A stretch of 64,000 nucleotides of DNA from Mesorhizobium sp. M1B.F.Ca.ET.045.04.1.1 (GTDB lineage Bacteria > Pseudomonadota > Alphaproteobacteria > Rhizobiales > Rhizobiaceae), in NCBI RefSeq assembly GCF_003952465.1, contig NZ_CP034448.1, positions 1-64,000 of the forward strand, written 5' to 3'. The notes below the pieces were generated by a model. It searched no databases. It worked only from the letters and a program-made list of their open reading frames with translations, and was not told the origin of the DNA. Both the position numbers and the translations under genes were made by a program. Every line of letters begins with the position of its first letter. The first letter of the stretch is position 1. Shown piece by piece: positions 54,159 through 63,884 of the stretch.

Positions 54159-55805
54159 ATGAACCGACTCCCCAACCGTCCGAATCTGGACCTGCTGAAG
54201 AAGCAGGCGAAGGAATTGCTCGCGGCTTACAGGCGCGGCGACCCGGTTGCGCTGGCGCGCTTTCGCGAGGCTCTGCCGACAGCCATGGGCAAGGACGACC
54301 GGGCGATCGAAGCGCTCGCCTTGCGCCTCCATGACGCGCAATCCTGCCTGGCGCGCGAGTACGGCTTCCCATCATGGCGTGACATGAGCAGCTTCGTCAC
54401 CGCGCAACGCGATTACGGGGCCGACCGCGCCAGATCGATCCGCAACTGGGCCGCCCTCATCTATCCGGGCGACATCACCGGCACCACCAATCGGGCGAGC
54501 CCGGCCGCTGCCGCGCGCATGATCGAAGAGCACCCGGACTTGGCGCGGGGCGATGCCTATCTTGCCTGCGCGGCCGGCGAAGAAGCGGTTCTGCGCGACA
54601 TGACGAAGCGCGATACCACATGGCTCAACCGCCCGGGCGGACCGCTCAACCTGCCGCCGCTGGTGGCCGTGACACATTCCAGCCTCGTGCGCCTGCCGCG
54701 CTTTCGCGAAGCTCTCTACGCCTCAGCCAGGCTCTTGCTCGCGGCTGGCGCCGACCCCAATCAAGCCGTCGGCAGCCGGTGGCCGCCAGACAGCTTGGAA
54801 AGTCCCTCGCAGAGGTTCTCGCTTTCGGCGCTCTACGGCGCGGCTGGGCAAAACCACGATCCCGAGATGGCGAAGCTTTTGCTCGACGCCGGCGCCAATC
54901 CAAACGACGGCGAGTCGCTCTACCATTCGCTGGAGAACCCGGCCTGCGCGCGGCTTCTGCTCGAGGCAGGCGCCCACGTCACCGGCTCCAACGCGCTCTA
55001 TCGGGTCCTCGATCTCGACAGCATCGAAGCCTTGCAACTGCTGCTCGCCGCTCCTGATGTCAATCCGAACGAGCCGGCCGGCAGCCGACCGACTTCCGAT
55101 TGGGGCACGCCGCTGTTGTGGGCGATCAGGCGGCGCCGTTCGCCCGCGCATATCGAAGCACTGCTCGCGGCTGGCGCCGATCCCTCCGCGCGGACGCCTG
55201 AGGGGCTGAGCGCCTACCACGTTGCGCTGCGGTTCGGCTTGCCGGACGTAGCCGCGCTGCTGCGTCAATCGGGGGACGACGGCCCGCTTCCCGATGAAGA
55301 GCGGTTCGTCGCCGCTTGCGCTGCAGGCGACGAGGCGACGGCCCGACAGATCAAGGCCCGACGCCCCGATCTGCCCGGCTCCCTGTCGGGCGAGCAGTTG
55401 CGTCTGTTGCCCGAGCTTGCCGCGCAGGGCAGCGGCGACGCGGTGAAGGTCATGGTCAGGCTGGGCTGGCCGATCTCCCGACGCGGCGGCGACTGGGATG
55501 CCTCGGCGCTGAACCACGCCGTCTTTCACGGCGACGTCGACCTCACGCGTTTCCTGCTCGAGCACGGCGCGGACTGGCGGGAGCCGCACGGTTTCGGCGG
55601 CGACGTGCGCGGAACGCTGGGCTGGGCATCGGTGAACGAGCCCGAGCCCAATGGCGATTGGCTAGGTTGCGCCGAAATGCTGGTCGCACATGGGATGCCG
55701 AGAGGGCTCCCGGACCCCGAGGGCACGCGCGATGTCGTATTCGACGACGGCAAGATGAGCTTTTCGGACGGGGTGACCGACTACCTGCTCGGCGCGACAG
55801 CCTAA
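54159..55805 (+). CDS. Ankyrin-repeat protein
   Basis: A 548-residue protein. Residues 1-75 match an N-terminal segment often seen before bacterial ankyrin domains (LDLLKKQAKELLAAYRRGDP and CLAREYGFPSWRDMSSFV). Ankyrin-like repeats follow, with cores ARLLLAAGADPNQAV, AKLLLDAGANPNDGE, ARLLLEAGAHV, LQLLLAAPDVNPNEP, EALLAAGADPSART and TRFLLEHGADW. The function is probably protein binding; partners are unknown. ATG 54159 has GGAGG six bases upstream. No signal peptide, so cytoplasmic. Confidence 0.83.
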   Translation: MNRLPNRPNLDLLKKQAKELLAAYRRGDPVALARFREALPTAMGKDDRAIEALALRLHDAQSCLAREYGFPSWRDMSSFVTAQRDYGADRARSIRNWAALIYPGDITGTTNRASPAAAARMIEEHPDLARGDAYLACAAGEEAVLRDMTKRDTTWLNRPGGPLNLPPLVAVTHSSLVRLPRFREALYASARLLLAAGADPNQAVGSRWPPDSLESPSQRFSLSALYGAAGQNHDPEMAKLLLDAGANPNDGESLYHSLENPACARLLLEAGAHVTGSNALYRVLDLDSIEALQLLLAAPDVNPNEPAGSRPTSDWGTPLLWAIRRRRSPAHIEALLAAGADPSARTPEGLSAYHVALRFGLPDVAALLRQSGDDGPLPDEERFVAACAAGDEATARQIKARRPDLPGSLSGEQLRLLPELAAQGSGDAVKVMVRLGWPISRRGGDWDASALNHAVFHGDVDLTRFLLEHGADWREPHGFGGDVRGTLGWASVNEPEPNGDWLGCAEMLVAHGMPRGLPDPEGTRDVVFDDGKMSFSDGVTDYLLGATA

Positions 55806-55830
55806 TCCGAAGGAGGGCCGGCTTGCGTGA

Positions 55831-56373
55831 TCAGACCTGCTTGGCCTGCTCGCGCAGATTCTTGTGCGAGATCATGAACGCCCGTTCGGCCTCGGTCGGC
55901 GGGCGCGGTTGCACGGAATGGCCGAGCGCCGCGACGACCTCGCCGATCTCGAGAAAGCGGCGGCCACGACGGTCATAGACGCCGCCCGTGGTCATGATCA
56001 GCGCGGCCGTTTCGCCATTGTCGAGGACGAAACAGTGCTTGCCGATCACGGAAGTGCCTTCCCAGGTCTCGATCGACGACACCACCTCGAAGCGGCGCCA
56101 CAGCCTGATCTCGCGCACATAGGCCGATTGCAGCCCGCCGATCATCGGCGCCCAGCCGTTCCGGCGCGCCAGCGCGACCAGACCGACGCGAAGAAAGACA
56201 TCGATGCGGCCAAGGTCGGCCAGCATCATGTAGCGCGCATTGTTGAGATGGCTGTTGAAATCGATGTCGGTCGGCAGGCAGCGGAAGGCCAGCCGACTCT
56301 GCTCACCGACCACATAAGGGCCACGGCTGGACGCCGTGGCCATCATGCGCGCGAGGCGCCCCCAGACGTACAT
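55831..56373 (-). CDS. Hotdog-fold acyl-CoA thioesterase-like protein
   Basis: A 180-residue 4HBT/THEM-like protein. The pattern PTDIDFNSHLNNARYMMLADLGR with the HLNN(A/G)RY motif carries the catalytic Asn/Asp region of hotdog thioesterases. It should hydrolyse acyl-CoAs or a related thioester. It is the last gene of the beta-oxidation operon, nine bases after fadJ-like, which supports a role in acyl-CoA turnover. Confidence 0.8.
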   Translation of the reverse strand: MYVWGRLARMMATASSRGPYVVGEQSRLAFRCLPTDIDFNSHLNNARYMMLADLGRIDVFLRVGLVALARRNGWAPMIGGLQSAYVREIRLWRRFEVVSSIETWEGTSVIGKHCFVLDNGETAALIMTTGGVYDRRGRRFLEIGEVVAALGHSVQPRPPTEAERAFMISHKNLREQAKQV

Positions 56374-56382
56374 GATCGAGCG

Positions 56383-58602
56383 TCAGGCGGCCTTCTTCAC
56401 CTCGCCCTTCTGGTAGGGGTCGAAACGCTGGTAGAAGGTCTCGCCCTTCTCGGCCATGTCGAGCAAAAGCTTGGGCGCCTTGAACTCGGCCCCGTATTTC
56501 TTCTGCAGGGCCTTGGCGAGCTTGACGAAGCGCTTGGCGCCGATGCCGTCGATGTAGGAAAGCGCGCCGCCGGTGAAAGGAGCGAAGCCGAAGGCGAGGA
56601 TCGAGCCGACATCGGCCTCGCGCGGATCGGTGACGATCCCCTCTTCCATGACGCGCACCGCCTCGAGCGCGATGGTGACCAGCAGGCGCTCTTTGAGCTC
56701 CTCATAGTCGACCTTCTCGGGCTTCAGCTGCGGATAGAGGTCCTTGAGGCCCGGCCACAGCTTCTTCTTCGCCGGCTTGGCGGGATAGTCGTAAAAGCCC
56801 TTGCCGTTCTTGCGGCCGAAGCGTCCGTGCGTGTCGACCATGGTGTTGATCAGCGCCATCTGCTTCGGATCGACGGCCTTCTCGCCGAGATCCTTGATGG
56901 TCTGCTTCATGATCTTCTGGGCAAGGTCGATCGCCGTCTCGTCGGTCAGCGCCAGGGGCCCGACCGGCATGCCGGCGGCCTTGGCCGCGTTCTCGATCAT
57001 CGCCGCCGGGACGCCCTCGATCAGCATCTTGTAGGCTTCCGACATGTAGCGGAGCACGCAGCGATTGACGTAGAAGCCGCGCGTGTCGTTGACGACGATC
57101 GGCGTCTTCTTGATGGCGCGCACGAAGTCGATTGCCGTGGCCAGCGCCTTGTCGCCGGTCTTCTTGCCGAGGATGATCTCGACCAGCATCATCTTGTCGA
57201 CCGGCGAGAAGAAGTGGATGCCGACAAAATTCTTCGGCCGCGCCGAATTCTTCGCCAGCGCGGTGATCGGGATGGTCGAAGTGTTGGAGGCGAAGATCGC
57301 CGACGACTTTAGCACCGCTTCCGCCTTCTCGGTGGCGAGCTTCTTGACGGCCGAGTCCTCGAACACCGCCTCGACGACGAGGTCGCAGCCGGCGAGATCG
57401 GCATAGTCGGCCGTCGGCGTGATCAGCGACAGGAGCTTGTCTTTTTCCTCGGGCTTGGCGCGGCCCTTCTTCACCTGATCGGCCATCAGGCTGTCGGAAT
57501 GCGCCTTGCCCTTCTCGGCCGATTCCATGTCGCGGTCGAGCAGCACGACCGGAATGCCGGCCTTGGCCGTGACATAGGCGATGCCGGCGCCCATGAAGCC
57601 GGCGCCGAGGACGCCGATCTTCTTGAACTTGGTGTCCGGCACGCCGGCCGGGCGGCGTGCGCCCTTGTTCAGTTCTTGCAGCGACATGAAGAGCGAGCGG
57701 ATCATCGCCGCCGCTTCCTTGGTCTGCATGATCTCGGTGAAGTAACGCTGCTCGATCCTGAGCGCCGTGTCGAAGGGCACAAGCAGGCCTTCATAGACGC
57801 ATTTCAGGATCGCCGCCGCGGCCGGGTAATTGCCGTAGGTCTCGCGGCGCAGGATGGCGATGGCCGGCGGCCAGAGATTGGCGCCGGCCGCCGAATAGAT
57901 CGGGCCGCCGGGCAGCTTGAAGCCCTTCTCGTCCCAGGGCGCGATCGGCTTCAGGCCGTTCCTGATCATCGCCTTGGCAGTCTCGACGAGCTTCTTCGGT
58001 TCGGCGATCTCGTGGATCAGGCCCATCGACTTCGCCTTCTGCGGCGTGAGATTCTGGCCTGAGGTCAGCATCTGCAGCGCCTGCTGCTGATCGGTCAGCC
58101 GCGGCACGCGCTGGGTGCCGCCGGCGCCCGGGAAGATGCCGATCTTCACTTCGGGAAGCGCCATCTTCACCTTGTCGGAATCTGCCGCGACGCGGCCGTG
58201 GCAGGCGAGCGACATCTCGAAGGCGCCACCCATGCAGGTGCCGTTAATCGCCGACACCCAAGGCTTGCCGCTAGTCTCCAGCTTGCGGAACAGCCCGGTC
58301 ATATAGCCGGCATTGTCGAATAACGCCTTGGTCGCCTTCTCGAGGTCCTTCTCCTTTTCGACGGCGAAGGTCGCGAGCATCTTCTGCAGCATGGTGATGT
58401 CGGCACCGCCGGAGAAGCTGTCCTTGCCCGAAGTGATCACCGCGCCCTTGATGGCGGCGTCGCCCGCCACCTTATCAACGATGGCGTTGAGCTCGAGCAT
58501 CGCCTCCTCGGTGAAGACATTCATCGAGCGTCCGGGCATGTCCCAGGTGACCAGCGCGATGCCGTCGGCGTCGACGTCCAGGGTGAAATTGGTGTAGCTC
58601 AT
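56383..58602 (-). CDS. fadJ: Fatty-acid oxidation multifunctional protein: enoyl-CoA hydratase and 3-hydroxyacyl-CoA dehydrogenase
   Basis: A 739-residue fusion. Residues 1-190 are a crotonase domain with both catalytic glutamates ([12 protein letters not shown] and [18 protein letters not shown]). Residues about 320-600 are an NAD-binding dehydrogenase with [17 protein letters not shown], catalytic His in [13 protein letters not shown] and [12 protein letters not shown]; the C-terminal helical domain follows. It performs hydration and dehydrogenation in beta-oxidation. GGAGAGAAG lies before the ATG. It follows the thiolase by 14 bases; together they replace fadBA. Confidence 0.92.
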   Translation of the reverse strand: MSYTNFTLDVDADGIALVTWDMPGRSMNVFTEEAMLELNAIVDKVAGDAAIKGAVITSGKDSFSGGADITMLQKMLATFAVEKEKDLEKATKALFDNAGYMTGLFRKLETSGKPWVSAINGTCMGGAFEMSLACHGRVAADSDKVKMALPEVKIGIFPGAGGTQRVPRLTDQQQALQMLTSGQNLTPQKAKSMGLIHEIAEPKKLVETAKAMIRNGLKPIAPWDEKGFKLPGGPIYSAAGANLWPPAIAILRRETYGNYPAAAAILKCVYEGLLVPFDTALRIEQRYFTEIMQTKEAAAMIRSLFMSLQELNKGARRPAGVPDTKFKKIGVLGAGFMGAGIAYVTAKAGIPVVLLDRDMESAEKGKAHSDSLMADQVKKGRAKPEEKDKLLSLITPTADYADLAGCDLVVEAVFEDSAVKKLATEKAEAVLKSSAIFASNTSTIPITALAKNSARPKNFVGIHFFSPVDKMMLVEIILGKKTGDKALATAIDFVRAIKKTPIVVNDTRGFYVNRCVLRYMSEAYKMLIEGVPAAMIENAAKAAGMPVGPLALTDETAIDLAQKIMKQTIKDLGEKAVDPKQMALINTMVDTHGRFGRKNGKGFYDYPAKPAKKKLWPGLKDLYPQLKPEKVDYEELKERLLVTIALEAVRVMEEGIVTDPREADVGSILAFGFAPFTGGALSYIDGIGAKRFVKLAKALQKKYGAEFKAPKLLLDMAEKGETFYQRFDPYQKGEVKKAA

Positions 58603-58616
58603 CTCTTCTCTCCCCG

Positions 58617-59825
58617 TCAGACGCGTTCGATGATGGTGGCGGTGCCCATGCCGGCCCCGATGCAGAGCGTGACCAGCGCGGTGTTGAGATCACGGCGCTC
58701 CAGTTCATCGAGCACCGTGCCCAAGATCATCGCGCCGGTGGCGCCGAGCGGATGGCCCATGGCGATCGCGCCGCCATTGACGTTGATCTGGTCGTGCGGG
58801 ATGTCGAAGGCCTGCATGTAACGCAGCACAACGGACGCGAAGGCCTCGTTGAGCTCGAACAGGTCGATGTCCGACAGCTTCATCTTGGCGCGCTTCAAGA
58901 GCTTCTCGGTGACGTCGACCGGGCCGGTCAGCATCAGCACCGGCTCGGAGCCGATATTGGCGAAAGCGCGGATGCGCGCGCGGGGTTTGATGCCCATGGT
59001 TTTCCCGGCCTTTTTCGAGCCGAGCAGCACGGCTGCGGCGCCATCGACGATGCCGGAGGAATTGCCGGCGTGGTGGACATGGTTGACCTCTTCGACTTCC
59101 GGATGCTTCTGCACGGCGACCGCGTCGAAGCCCCCCATCTCGCCCGGCATGACGAAGGACGGATTGAGCGAGGCGAGCGACTGCATGTCGGTCGTGGGCC
59201 GCATATGCTCATCACGGTCGAGGATGGTGAGACCGTTCTGGTCCTTGATCGGGATCACCGAATTCTTGAAGCGGCCTTCTTCCCAGGCCTTGGCGGCGCG
59301 CTTCTGGCTCTCGACGGCATATGCGTCGACGTCGTCGCGGCTGAAGCCGTACTTCGTGGCGATCAGGTCGGCCGAAATGCCCTGCGGCACGAACCAGCCG
59401 GGCAGGCCGACCGACGGATCCATGAACCAGGAGCCGCCGGACATGCCCATGCCGACGCGAGACATGGATTCGACACCGCCGGCGATGACGATCTCGTCCG
59501 CCCCTTGCGCGATCTTGGCGGCGCCGAAGTTAATGGCGTCGAGACCCGAGGCGCAAAAGCGCGAGATCTGCATGCCCGGCGCCCTGGTGTCGTAGCCGGC
59601 CTCGAAGGCGGCGGCTCGCGGGATGACCGAGCCCGCCTCGCCGACCGGATCGACGCAGCCGAAGATGATGTCGTCGACATTGCCGGTGTCGAGCCCGTTG
59701 CGGTCGCGCAGCGCTTGAAGCGTCTTGGCGGCGAGCCGCACCGCCGGCACCTCGTGCAGCGAGCCATCCTTCTTGCCCCTGCCGCGCGGCGTGCGCACGG
59801 CATCATAGACGTAAGCTTCGGCCAT
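58617..59825 (-). CDS. fadA: Acetyl-CoA C-acyltransferase (thiolase)
   Basis: A 402-residue thiolase. The nucleophile cysteine is in [15 protein letters not shown]; the C-terminal active-site motifs are [15 protein letters not shown] with the histidine and [14 protein letters not shown] with the second cysteine. It performs thiolytic cleavage, the last step of beta-oxidation, on the product of the adjacent dehydrogenase. AAGGAG lies seven bases before the ATG. A 3-oxoacyl-CoA thiolase role is inferred from the operon; acetoacetyl-CoA thiolase is possible. Confidence 0.92.
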   Translation of the reverse strand: MAEAYVYDAVRTPRGRGKKDGSLHEVPAVRLAAKTLQALRDRNGLDTGNVDDIIFGCVDPVGEAGSVIPRAAAFEAGYDTRAPGMQISRFCASGLDAINFGAAKIAQGADEIVIAGGVESMSRVGMGMSGGSWFMDPSVGLPGWFVPQGISADLIATKYGFSRDDVDAYAVESQKRAAKAWEEGRFKNSVIPIKDQNGLTILDRDEHMRPTTDMQSLASLNPSFVMPGEMGGFDAVAVQKHPEVEEVNHVHHAGNSSGIVDGAAAVLLGSKKAGKTMGIKPRARIRAFANIGSEPVLMLTGPVDVTEKLLKRAKMKLSDIDLFELNEAFASVVLRYMQAFDIPHDQINVNGGAIAMGHPLGATGAMILGTVLDELERRDLNTALVTLCIGAGMGTATIIERV

Positions 59826-59858
59826 TTTTCTGCTCCTTGGGTTTGCCGGTCGCCGCGC

Positions 59859-61028
59859 TCAGAGAGAGCGCCCGATCAGCAATTTCATGATCTCGTTGGT
59901 GCCGCCGTAGATGCGCTGGACGCGGGCGTCGCGGTACATGCGGGCGATCGAATATTCGTTCATGTAGCCATAGCCGCCATGCAGTTGAAGGCATTCGTCG
60001 ACGACTTTGCCCTGCAGATCGGATAGCCAGTACTTGGCCATCGAGGCGGTGACCGGGTCGAGGCCGCCAGCGATATGGCGGGCAACGCAGTCATTGTAGA
60101 AGACGCGGCCGATCGTCGCCTCGGTCTTCAGCTCGGCCAGCTTGAACTGGGTGTTTTGGAAATCGATGATCGCCTTGCCGAAGGCCTTGCGCTCCTTGAC
60201 ATAGTCGATGGTGATCGCCAGCGCCCGCTCGATCATGGCAATGGCGCCCGTGCCGATCTGCAACCGCTCCTGCGGCAATTGCTGCATCAGCTGGACGAAG
60301 CCCTTGCCCTCCTCGTGGCCGAGCAGGTTCGAGGTCGGCACGCGCACGTCGTTGAAAAACAGCTCGGACGTGTCGTTGGCCTTCAACCCGATCTTGTCGA
60401 GGTTGCGGCCGCGCTCGAAGCCTTCGACCTCGTCGGTCTCGACGACGATCAGCGAGGTGCCCTTGGCGCCCTTTTCCGGATCGGTCTTGGTGACGACGAT
60501 GATCAGATTGGCGAGCTGGCCATTGGTGATGAAGGTCTTGGAGCCGTTGATCTTGTAGTGATTGCCGTCCTTCTCGGCGCGGGTCTTGACGCCCTGCAGG
60601 TCCGAGCCGGCGCCGGGCTCGGTCATGGCGATGGCGCCGATCAGCTCGCCGGTCGCCAGTTTCGGCAGCCACTTCTCTTTCTGCTCCTCGGAGCCGTAAT
60701 GCAGGATGTAAGGGGCGACGATAGAATTGTGCAGGCCGATGCCGAAGCCGTCGACGCCGACATGGCCGATCGCCTCGATGATGGCGCTCTCATGCGCGAA
60801 GGTGCCGCCCGAGCCGCCGTATTTTTCCGGCATGGAGGCGCAGAGCAGGCCGGCGGCTCCGGCCTTGAGCCAGCTCTCGCGGTCGACCATCTCGTTCTTC
60901 TCGAACTCGTCGTAGCGCGGCGCGATCTCTTCCGCCATGAAGCGGGTCGCCATGTCGTAGAGCATGCCGACTTCGTCCGCCGCCCAGGCGGGTTTTGGGA
61001 GACCAAGGATGTCGGCTGGGTTGGTCAT
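59859..61028 (-). CDS. Acyl-CoA dehydrogenase, short 389-residue form
   Basis: A FAD-dependent acyl-CoA dehydrogenase. FAD-binding and catalytic regions include AMTEPGAGSDLQGVKTRA, FITNGQLANLIIVVTK, QLHGGYGYMNEYSIARMYRD and the C-terminal IYGGTNEIMK. It introduces the trans-2 double bond into acyl-CoA and passes electrons to electron-transfer flavoprotein. ATG 61028 (MTNPADILGL) has GGAG eight bases upstream and is preferred over an in-frame start at 61049. Chain-length specificity is not readable. It lies 33 bases before the thiolase gene. Confidence 0.92.
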   Translation of the reverse strand: MTNPADILGLPKPAWAADEVGMLYDMATRFMAEEIAPRYDEFEKNEMVDRESWLKAGAAGLLCASMPEKYGGSGGTFAHESAIIEAIGHVGVDGFGIGLHNSIVAPYILHYGSEEQKEKWLPKLATGELIGAIAMTEPGAGSDLQGVKTRAEKDGNHYKINGSKTFITNGQLANLIIVVTKTDPEKGAKGTSLIVVETDEVEGFERGRNLDKIGLKANDTSELFFNDVRVPTSNLLGHEEGKGFVQLMQQLPQERLQIGTGAIAMIERALAITIDYVKERKAFGKAIIDFQNTQFKLAELKTEATIGRVFYNDCVARHIAGGLDPVTASMAKYWLSDLQGKVVDECLQLHGGYGYMNEYSIARMYRDARVQRIYGGTNEIMKLLIGRSL

Positions 61029-61078
61029 GCTCTTCTCCTCACAAGGCACGTCGTCGGAGTTGGCGTCGAGTTCGTCGC

Positions 61079-61140
61079 GGGCGACCCCACCCGGCCAGAC
61101 TTTGTCTGGCCACCCCTCCCCTCAAGGAGGGGGACGCCGA
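61079..61140. repeat. Hairpin-rich repeat between the two acyl-CoA dehydrogenase genes
   Basis: GGCCAGAC-TTT-GTCTGGCC followed by CCCCTCC-CCTCAA-GGAGGGG. Similar in composition to family B but without the GCCCGGCAGGGC box. It lies inside the operon and could reduce downstream expression. Confidence 0.55.
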
Positions 61141-61146
61141 GCATTT

Positions 61147-62943
61147 CTAGAACGCTTCCACCGGCAGCGCCATTAGCGTATCCGCGCCACTGGAAATGCG
61201 CGCCAGCCGCGTCGCAGTCTCCGGCATGATCCGCTCCATGAAGAAGCGCGCCGTCACCAGCTTGGTGTCGTAGAAGGACGCCGCGCCGTTGGCGCCTTCG
61301 GCGAGTTTCGTTTGGGCGGCCTTGGCCATCTGCCCCCACATGTAGCCCAGCGCGACCAGGCCGAAGAGATGTATGTAGTCGGTCGAGGCCGCACCCGCAT
61401 TGTCGGGCTTCGCCATGGCGTTCTGCAGCAGCCACATGGTGGCCGCCTGCAGGTCGTTGAGGCCCTTCTTCAGCGCCTTGGTGAAGGGCGCCATCTTCTC
61501 GTCGGCGCGGTTCTCCTCGCAAAACTCGCCGACCTCCTTGAAGAAAGCCTGCACCGCGCGGCCGCCATTTTGCGCCAGCTTGCGGCCGACGAGATCGAGC
61601 GCCTGGATGCCGTTGGCGCCCTCGTAGATCATGGCGATGCGGGCATCGCGCACGAACTGGCTCATGCCATGCTCTTCGATATAGCCATGGCCGCCGAACA
61701 CCTGCTGCGCCATCACCGCGTGGTCAAAGCCCTTGTCGGTCAGCACGCCCTTGACCACCGGCGTCATCAGCCCGGTGTAGTCGTCAGCCGCCTGGCGGTC
61801 CTTGTCGTCGCTCGCGCGGTGCGCGACGTCCGACTTGATCGCCGTCCACAGCGCCAGCGCGCGGCCGCCCTCGTTGAAGGCCTTCATGGTCATCAGCGAG
61901 CGGCGGATGTCGGGATGGACGATGATCGGGTCGGCCTTCTTGTCCGGCGCCTTGACGCCGGAGAGCGACCGGCCCTGGAGGCGATCCTTGGCGTAGGCGG
62001 CGGCGTTCTGATAGGCGATCTCGGAGACCGAAAGCCCTTGCAGGCCGACGCCCAAGCGGGCCTCGTTCATCATCGTGAACATGGCCTTCAGGCCGCCGTT
62101 CAGCTCGCCGAGCAGCGTACCTTCGGCCTCGTCATAATTCATCACGCAGGTCGAGTTGCCGTGGATGCCCATCTTCTCCTCGATCGAGCCGCAGGAGAGC
62201 GCGTTACGCTCGCCGACATTGCCCGAGCCATCGAGCTTGAGCTTCGGCACGATGAACAGCGAAATGCCCTTCACGCCTTCCGGCGCCCCCTCTGCGCGGG
62301 CCAGCACCAGGTGGACGATGTTGTCCGCCATGTCGTGCTCGCCGGCGGAGATGAATATCTTCTGGCCGGAAATCTTGTAGGTGCCGTCGCCGTTGGGCAC
62401 CGCCTTGGTGCGCAGCAGGCCAAGGTCCGTGCCGCAATGCGGCTCGGTCAGGTTCATGGTGCCGGTCCAGGTGCCCTCGATCAGCCTGGGCAGCCAAGTG
62501 GCCTTCTGCTCGTCCGTGCCATGGGTGACGATGGCCGCGATCGCGCCCTGCGTCAGGCCGGGATACATCATCAGCGCCATGTTGGCCGAGACCATGTATT
62601 CGGAGACCGCGGTGTGGACGGTGTAAGGCAGGCCCTGGCCGCCGAACTCGGCCGGCGCCGCCAGCCCCATCCAGCCGCCCTCGCGATACTGGTCGAAAGC
62701 CTCCTTGAACCCCTTGGGCGTGGTCACCGAGCCATCGTCATGGCGCACGCAGCCTTCCATGTCGCCGACGCGGTTCAGCGGATGCATGACGTTCTCGGCA
62801 AGCTTCGCGCCTTCGGCAAGGATCGCCTCGACGACGTCGGGCGTGGCGTCGGAGAAGCCAGGGAGATTGGAATAGCGCTGATAGCCGAGCACTTCGTTGA
62901 GCACGAACAGCGTGTCCTGGACGGGCGCCCTGTAGATCGTCAT
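61147..62943 (-). CDS. Acyl-CoA dehydrogenase, long form with C-terminal domain
   Basis: A 598-residue member of the long acyl-CoA dehydrogenase group with an extra C-terminal helical domain. Motifs include [80 protein letters not shown] and [20 protein letters not shown], the last near the catalytic glutamate. ATG 62943 follows GGAGGAAGG; an in-frame extension to 63036 would cross the operator. First gene of the five-gene operon; the palindrome at 63039-63062 is just upstream. Confidence 0.92.
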   Translation of the reverse strand: MTIYRAPVQDTLFVLNEVLGYQRYSNLPGFSDATPDVVEAILAEGAKLAENVMHPLNRVGDMEGCVRHDDGSVTTPKGFKEAFDQYREGGWMGLAAPAEFGGQGLPYTVHTAVSEYMVSANMALMMYPGLTQGAIAAIVTHGTDEQKATWLPRLIEGTWTGTMNLTEPHCGTDLGLLRTKAVPNGDGTYKISGQKIFISAGEHDMADNIVHLVLARAEGAPEGVKGISLFIVPKLKLDGSGNVGERNALSCGSIEEKMGIHGNSTCVMNYDEAEGTLLGELNGGLKAMFTMMNEARLGVGLQGLSVSEIAYQNAAAYAKDRLQGRSLSGVKAPDKKADPIIVHPDIRRSLMTMKAFNEGGRALALWTAIKSDVAHRASDDKDRQAADDYTGLMTPVVKGVLTDKGFDHAVMAQQVFGGHGYIEEHGMSQFVRDARIAMIYEGANGIQALDLVGRKLAQNGGRAVQAFFKEVGEFCEENRADEKMAPFTKALKKGLNDLQAATMWLLQNAMAKPDNAGAASTDYIHLFGLVALGYMWGQMAKAAQTKLAEGANGAASFYDTKLVTARFFMERIMPETATRLARISSGADTLMALPVEAF

Positions 62944-63038
62944 GCCTTCCTCCACCCTTGCGGTCCTGGCCAGCCAGCAAGTTCCCGATCCAGGTCCGGA
63001 CGGGAGGCCGAGCCAATGTCGAGGCCCCGATAGCAAAA

Positions 63039-63062
63039 ATTGACGTTTGCGTAAACGTCAAT
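63039..63062 (-). promoter_or_regulatory. MerR-type operator and promoter of the beta-oxidation operon
   Basis: ATTGACGTTT-GCGT-AAACGTCAAT, a perfect inverted repeat with 10-bp arms. On the minus strand TTGACG is a -35 element and TGCTAT a -10 candidate about 20 bases on, the stretched spacing typical of MerR-type promoters. The core TTGACGTTTACGCAAA resembles the LiuR-type motif TTGACGTAAACGTAAA known to me for this pathway. Confidence 0.7.
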
Positions 63063-63109
63063 CTTGTCGCAGCCGGGAAAATTTTGGTGAGCGGAGATGC
63101 AAGGGCAAC

Positions 63110-63141
63110 AAAAAAGCCGCGCGGCCAAGGCCACGCGGCTT
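63110..63141 (-). terminator. Intrinsic terminator after the MerR-family gene
   Basis: On the minus strand GCCGCGTGGCC-TT-GGCCGCGCGGC (one mismatch) followed by six T. It lies between the regulator gene and the beta-oxidation operon on the same strand and makes them separate transcripts. Confidence 0.8.
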
Positions 63142-63165
63142 CTCTATCTTGGGCTCGTCGCCGTT

Positions 63166-63268
63166 AAAGCATGTCTCCCGAAAGTGGGACCGGTTTCGGG
63201 ACAAAGACATGCGTAAAATCAAAAACCTAAAGCGCACGGAGCGAATCTGAAAGATCGCGACGCGCTTT
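63166..63268. repeat. Family C palindromic repeat
   Basis: TAAAGCATGTCTCCCGAAAG and GTTTCGGGACAAAGACATGC form a hairpin; then GCGTAAAATCAAAAACCTAA and AGCGC boxes, and CGCGCTTTAA closing against TTAAAGC. Resembles the AAAGCATGTC element common in Rhizobiales. A degenerate partial copy (GCGCAAAATCAAAGTG) is at about 45350. Confidence 0.65.
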
Positions 63269-63282
63269 AAGTGCTGGCGCGA

Positions 63283-63744
63283 TCAGCCGGCGGCGCTTGC
63301 CTGCGGCGCGGCCCGCTCGGTGAGCATCCGGCGGACGACCGTCATCGAATTGCTCAGCTCGTTGATGGCGTCCTCGATCAGCGTCCGCTGCTTCTGCAGG
63401 CGGGCGAGCTGCTTCTCCGACTTGTCGAGCGCCAGCCGCAACTGCTTGGTGTTGGAGCCGGTCGGATCGTAGAGGTCCATCATCTGCTTGACGTCGCGCA
63501 GCGAGAACCCGACCTTGCGTCCGAGCAGGATCAGCTTCAGCCGGGCCTTGTCGCGGCGCGTATAAAGACGGGTCGAGCCGTCGCGCTTCGGATTGAGCAG
63601 GCCCTTGTCCTCATAGAAACGCAGCGTGCGCAAGGTCACGCCGTATTTCTTGGCCATCTCGCCGATGCGGACGAATTCCTCACCGGCCTCGGCCGGAATG
63701 TCATTGCTATTGGCCGCGGCTTCGCCGGGCGAAACAAGTTTCAT
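63283..63744 (-). CDS. MerR-family regulator, probably LiuR-like, of acyl-CoA oxidation genes
   Basis: A 153-residue regulator. The MerR helix-turn-helix is FVRIGEMAKKYGVTLRTLRFYEDKGLLNPKRDGSTRLYTRRDKARL, followed by wing helices and a C-terminal coiled coil (LALDKSEKQLARLQKQRTLIEDAINEL) for dimerisation. No metal-binding cysteine pair is present, so acyl-CoA sensing is more likely than metal sensing. ATG 63744 (MKLVSPGEAAA) is preferred; an ATG at 63786 is possible. A related palindrome precedes both this gene and the fad operon. Confidence 0.85.
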   Translation of the reverse strand: MKLVSPGEAAANSNDIPAEAGEEFVRIGEMAKKYGVTLRTLRFYEDKGLLNPKRDGSTRLYTRRDKARLKLILLGRKVGFSLRDVKQMMDLYDPTGSNTKQLRLALDKSEKQLARLQKQRTLIEDAINELSNSMTVVRRMLTERAAPQASAAG

Positions 63745-63865
63745 GGTCACTGGCTTTCCCCTGATGGCGTCGCGGTCACGGACCAAGCGCCGCCTGAGTG
63801 GAAGCGGGGGCGTGCTTCCAATCGTGGTTTCGACAAATCAATCGCAAGAGGCACGGCTTCGCACC

Positions 63866-63884
63866 TTTTACGTTTACGTCAATT
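63866..63884 (-). promoter_or_regulatory. Second MerR-type site, upstream of the regulator gene
   Basis: On the minus strand, TTGACGTAAACGTAAAA. It shares TTGACG and the ACGT steps with the operator at 63039-63062, supporting autoregulation. It lies about 120 bases before the preferred regulator start. From here to 64000 no complete gene is seen; an ATG at 63976 opens a frame that runs off the edge. Confidence 0.6.

Noticed and set aside
61312..63033. 573-codon plus-strand frame antisense to the long acyl-CoA dehydrogenase
   Set aside because: No start context or motifs; composition typical of the antisense of GC-rich genes.
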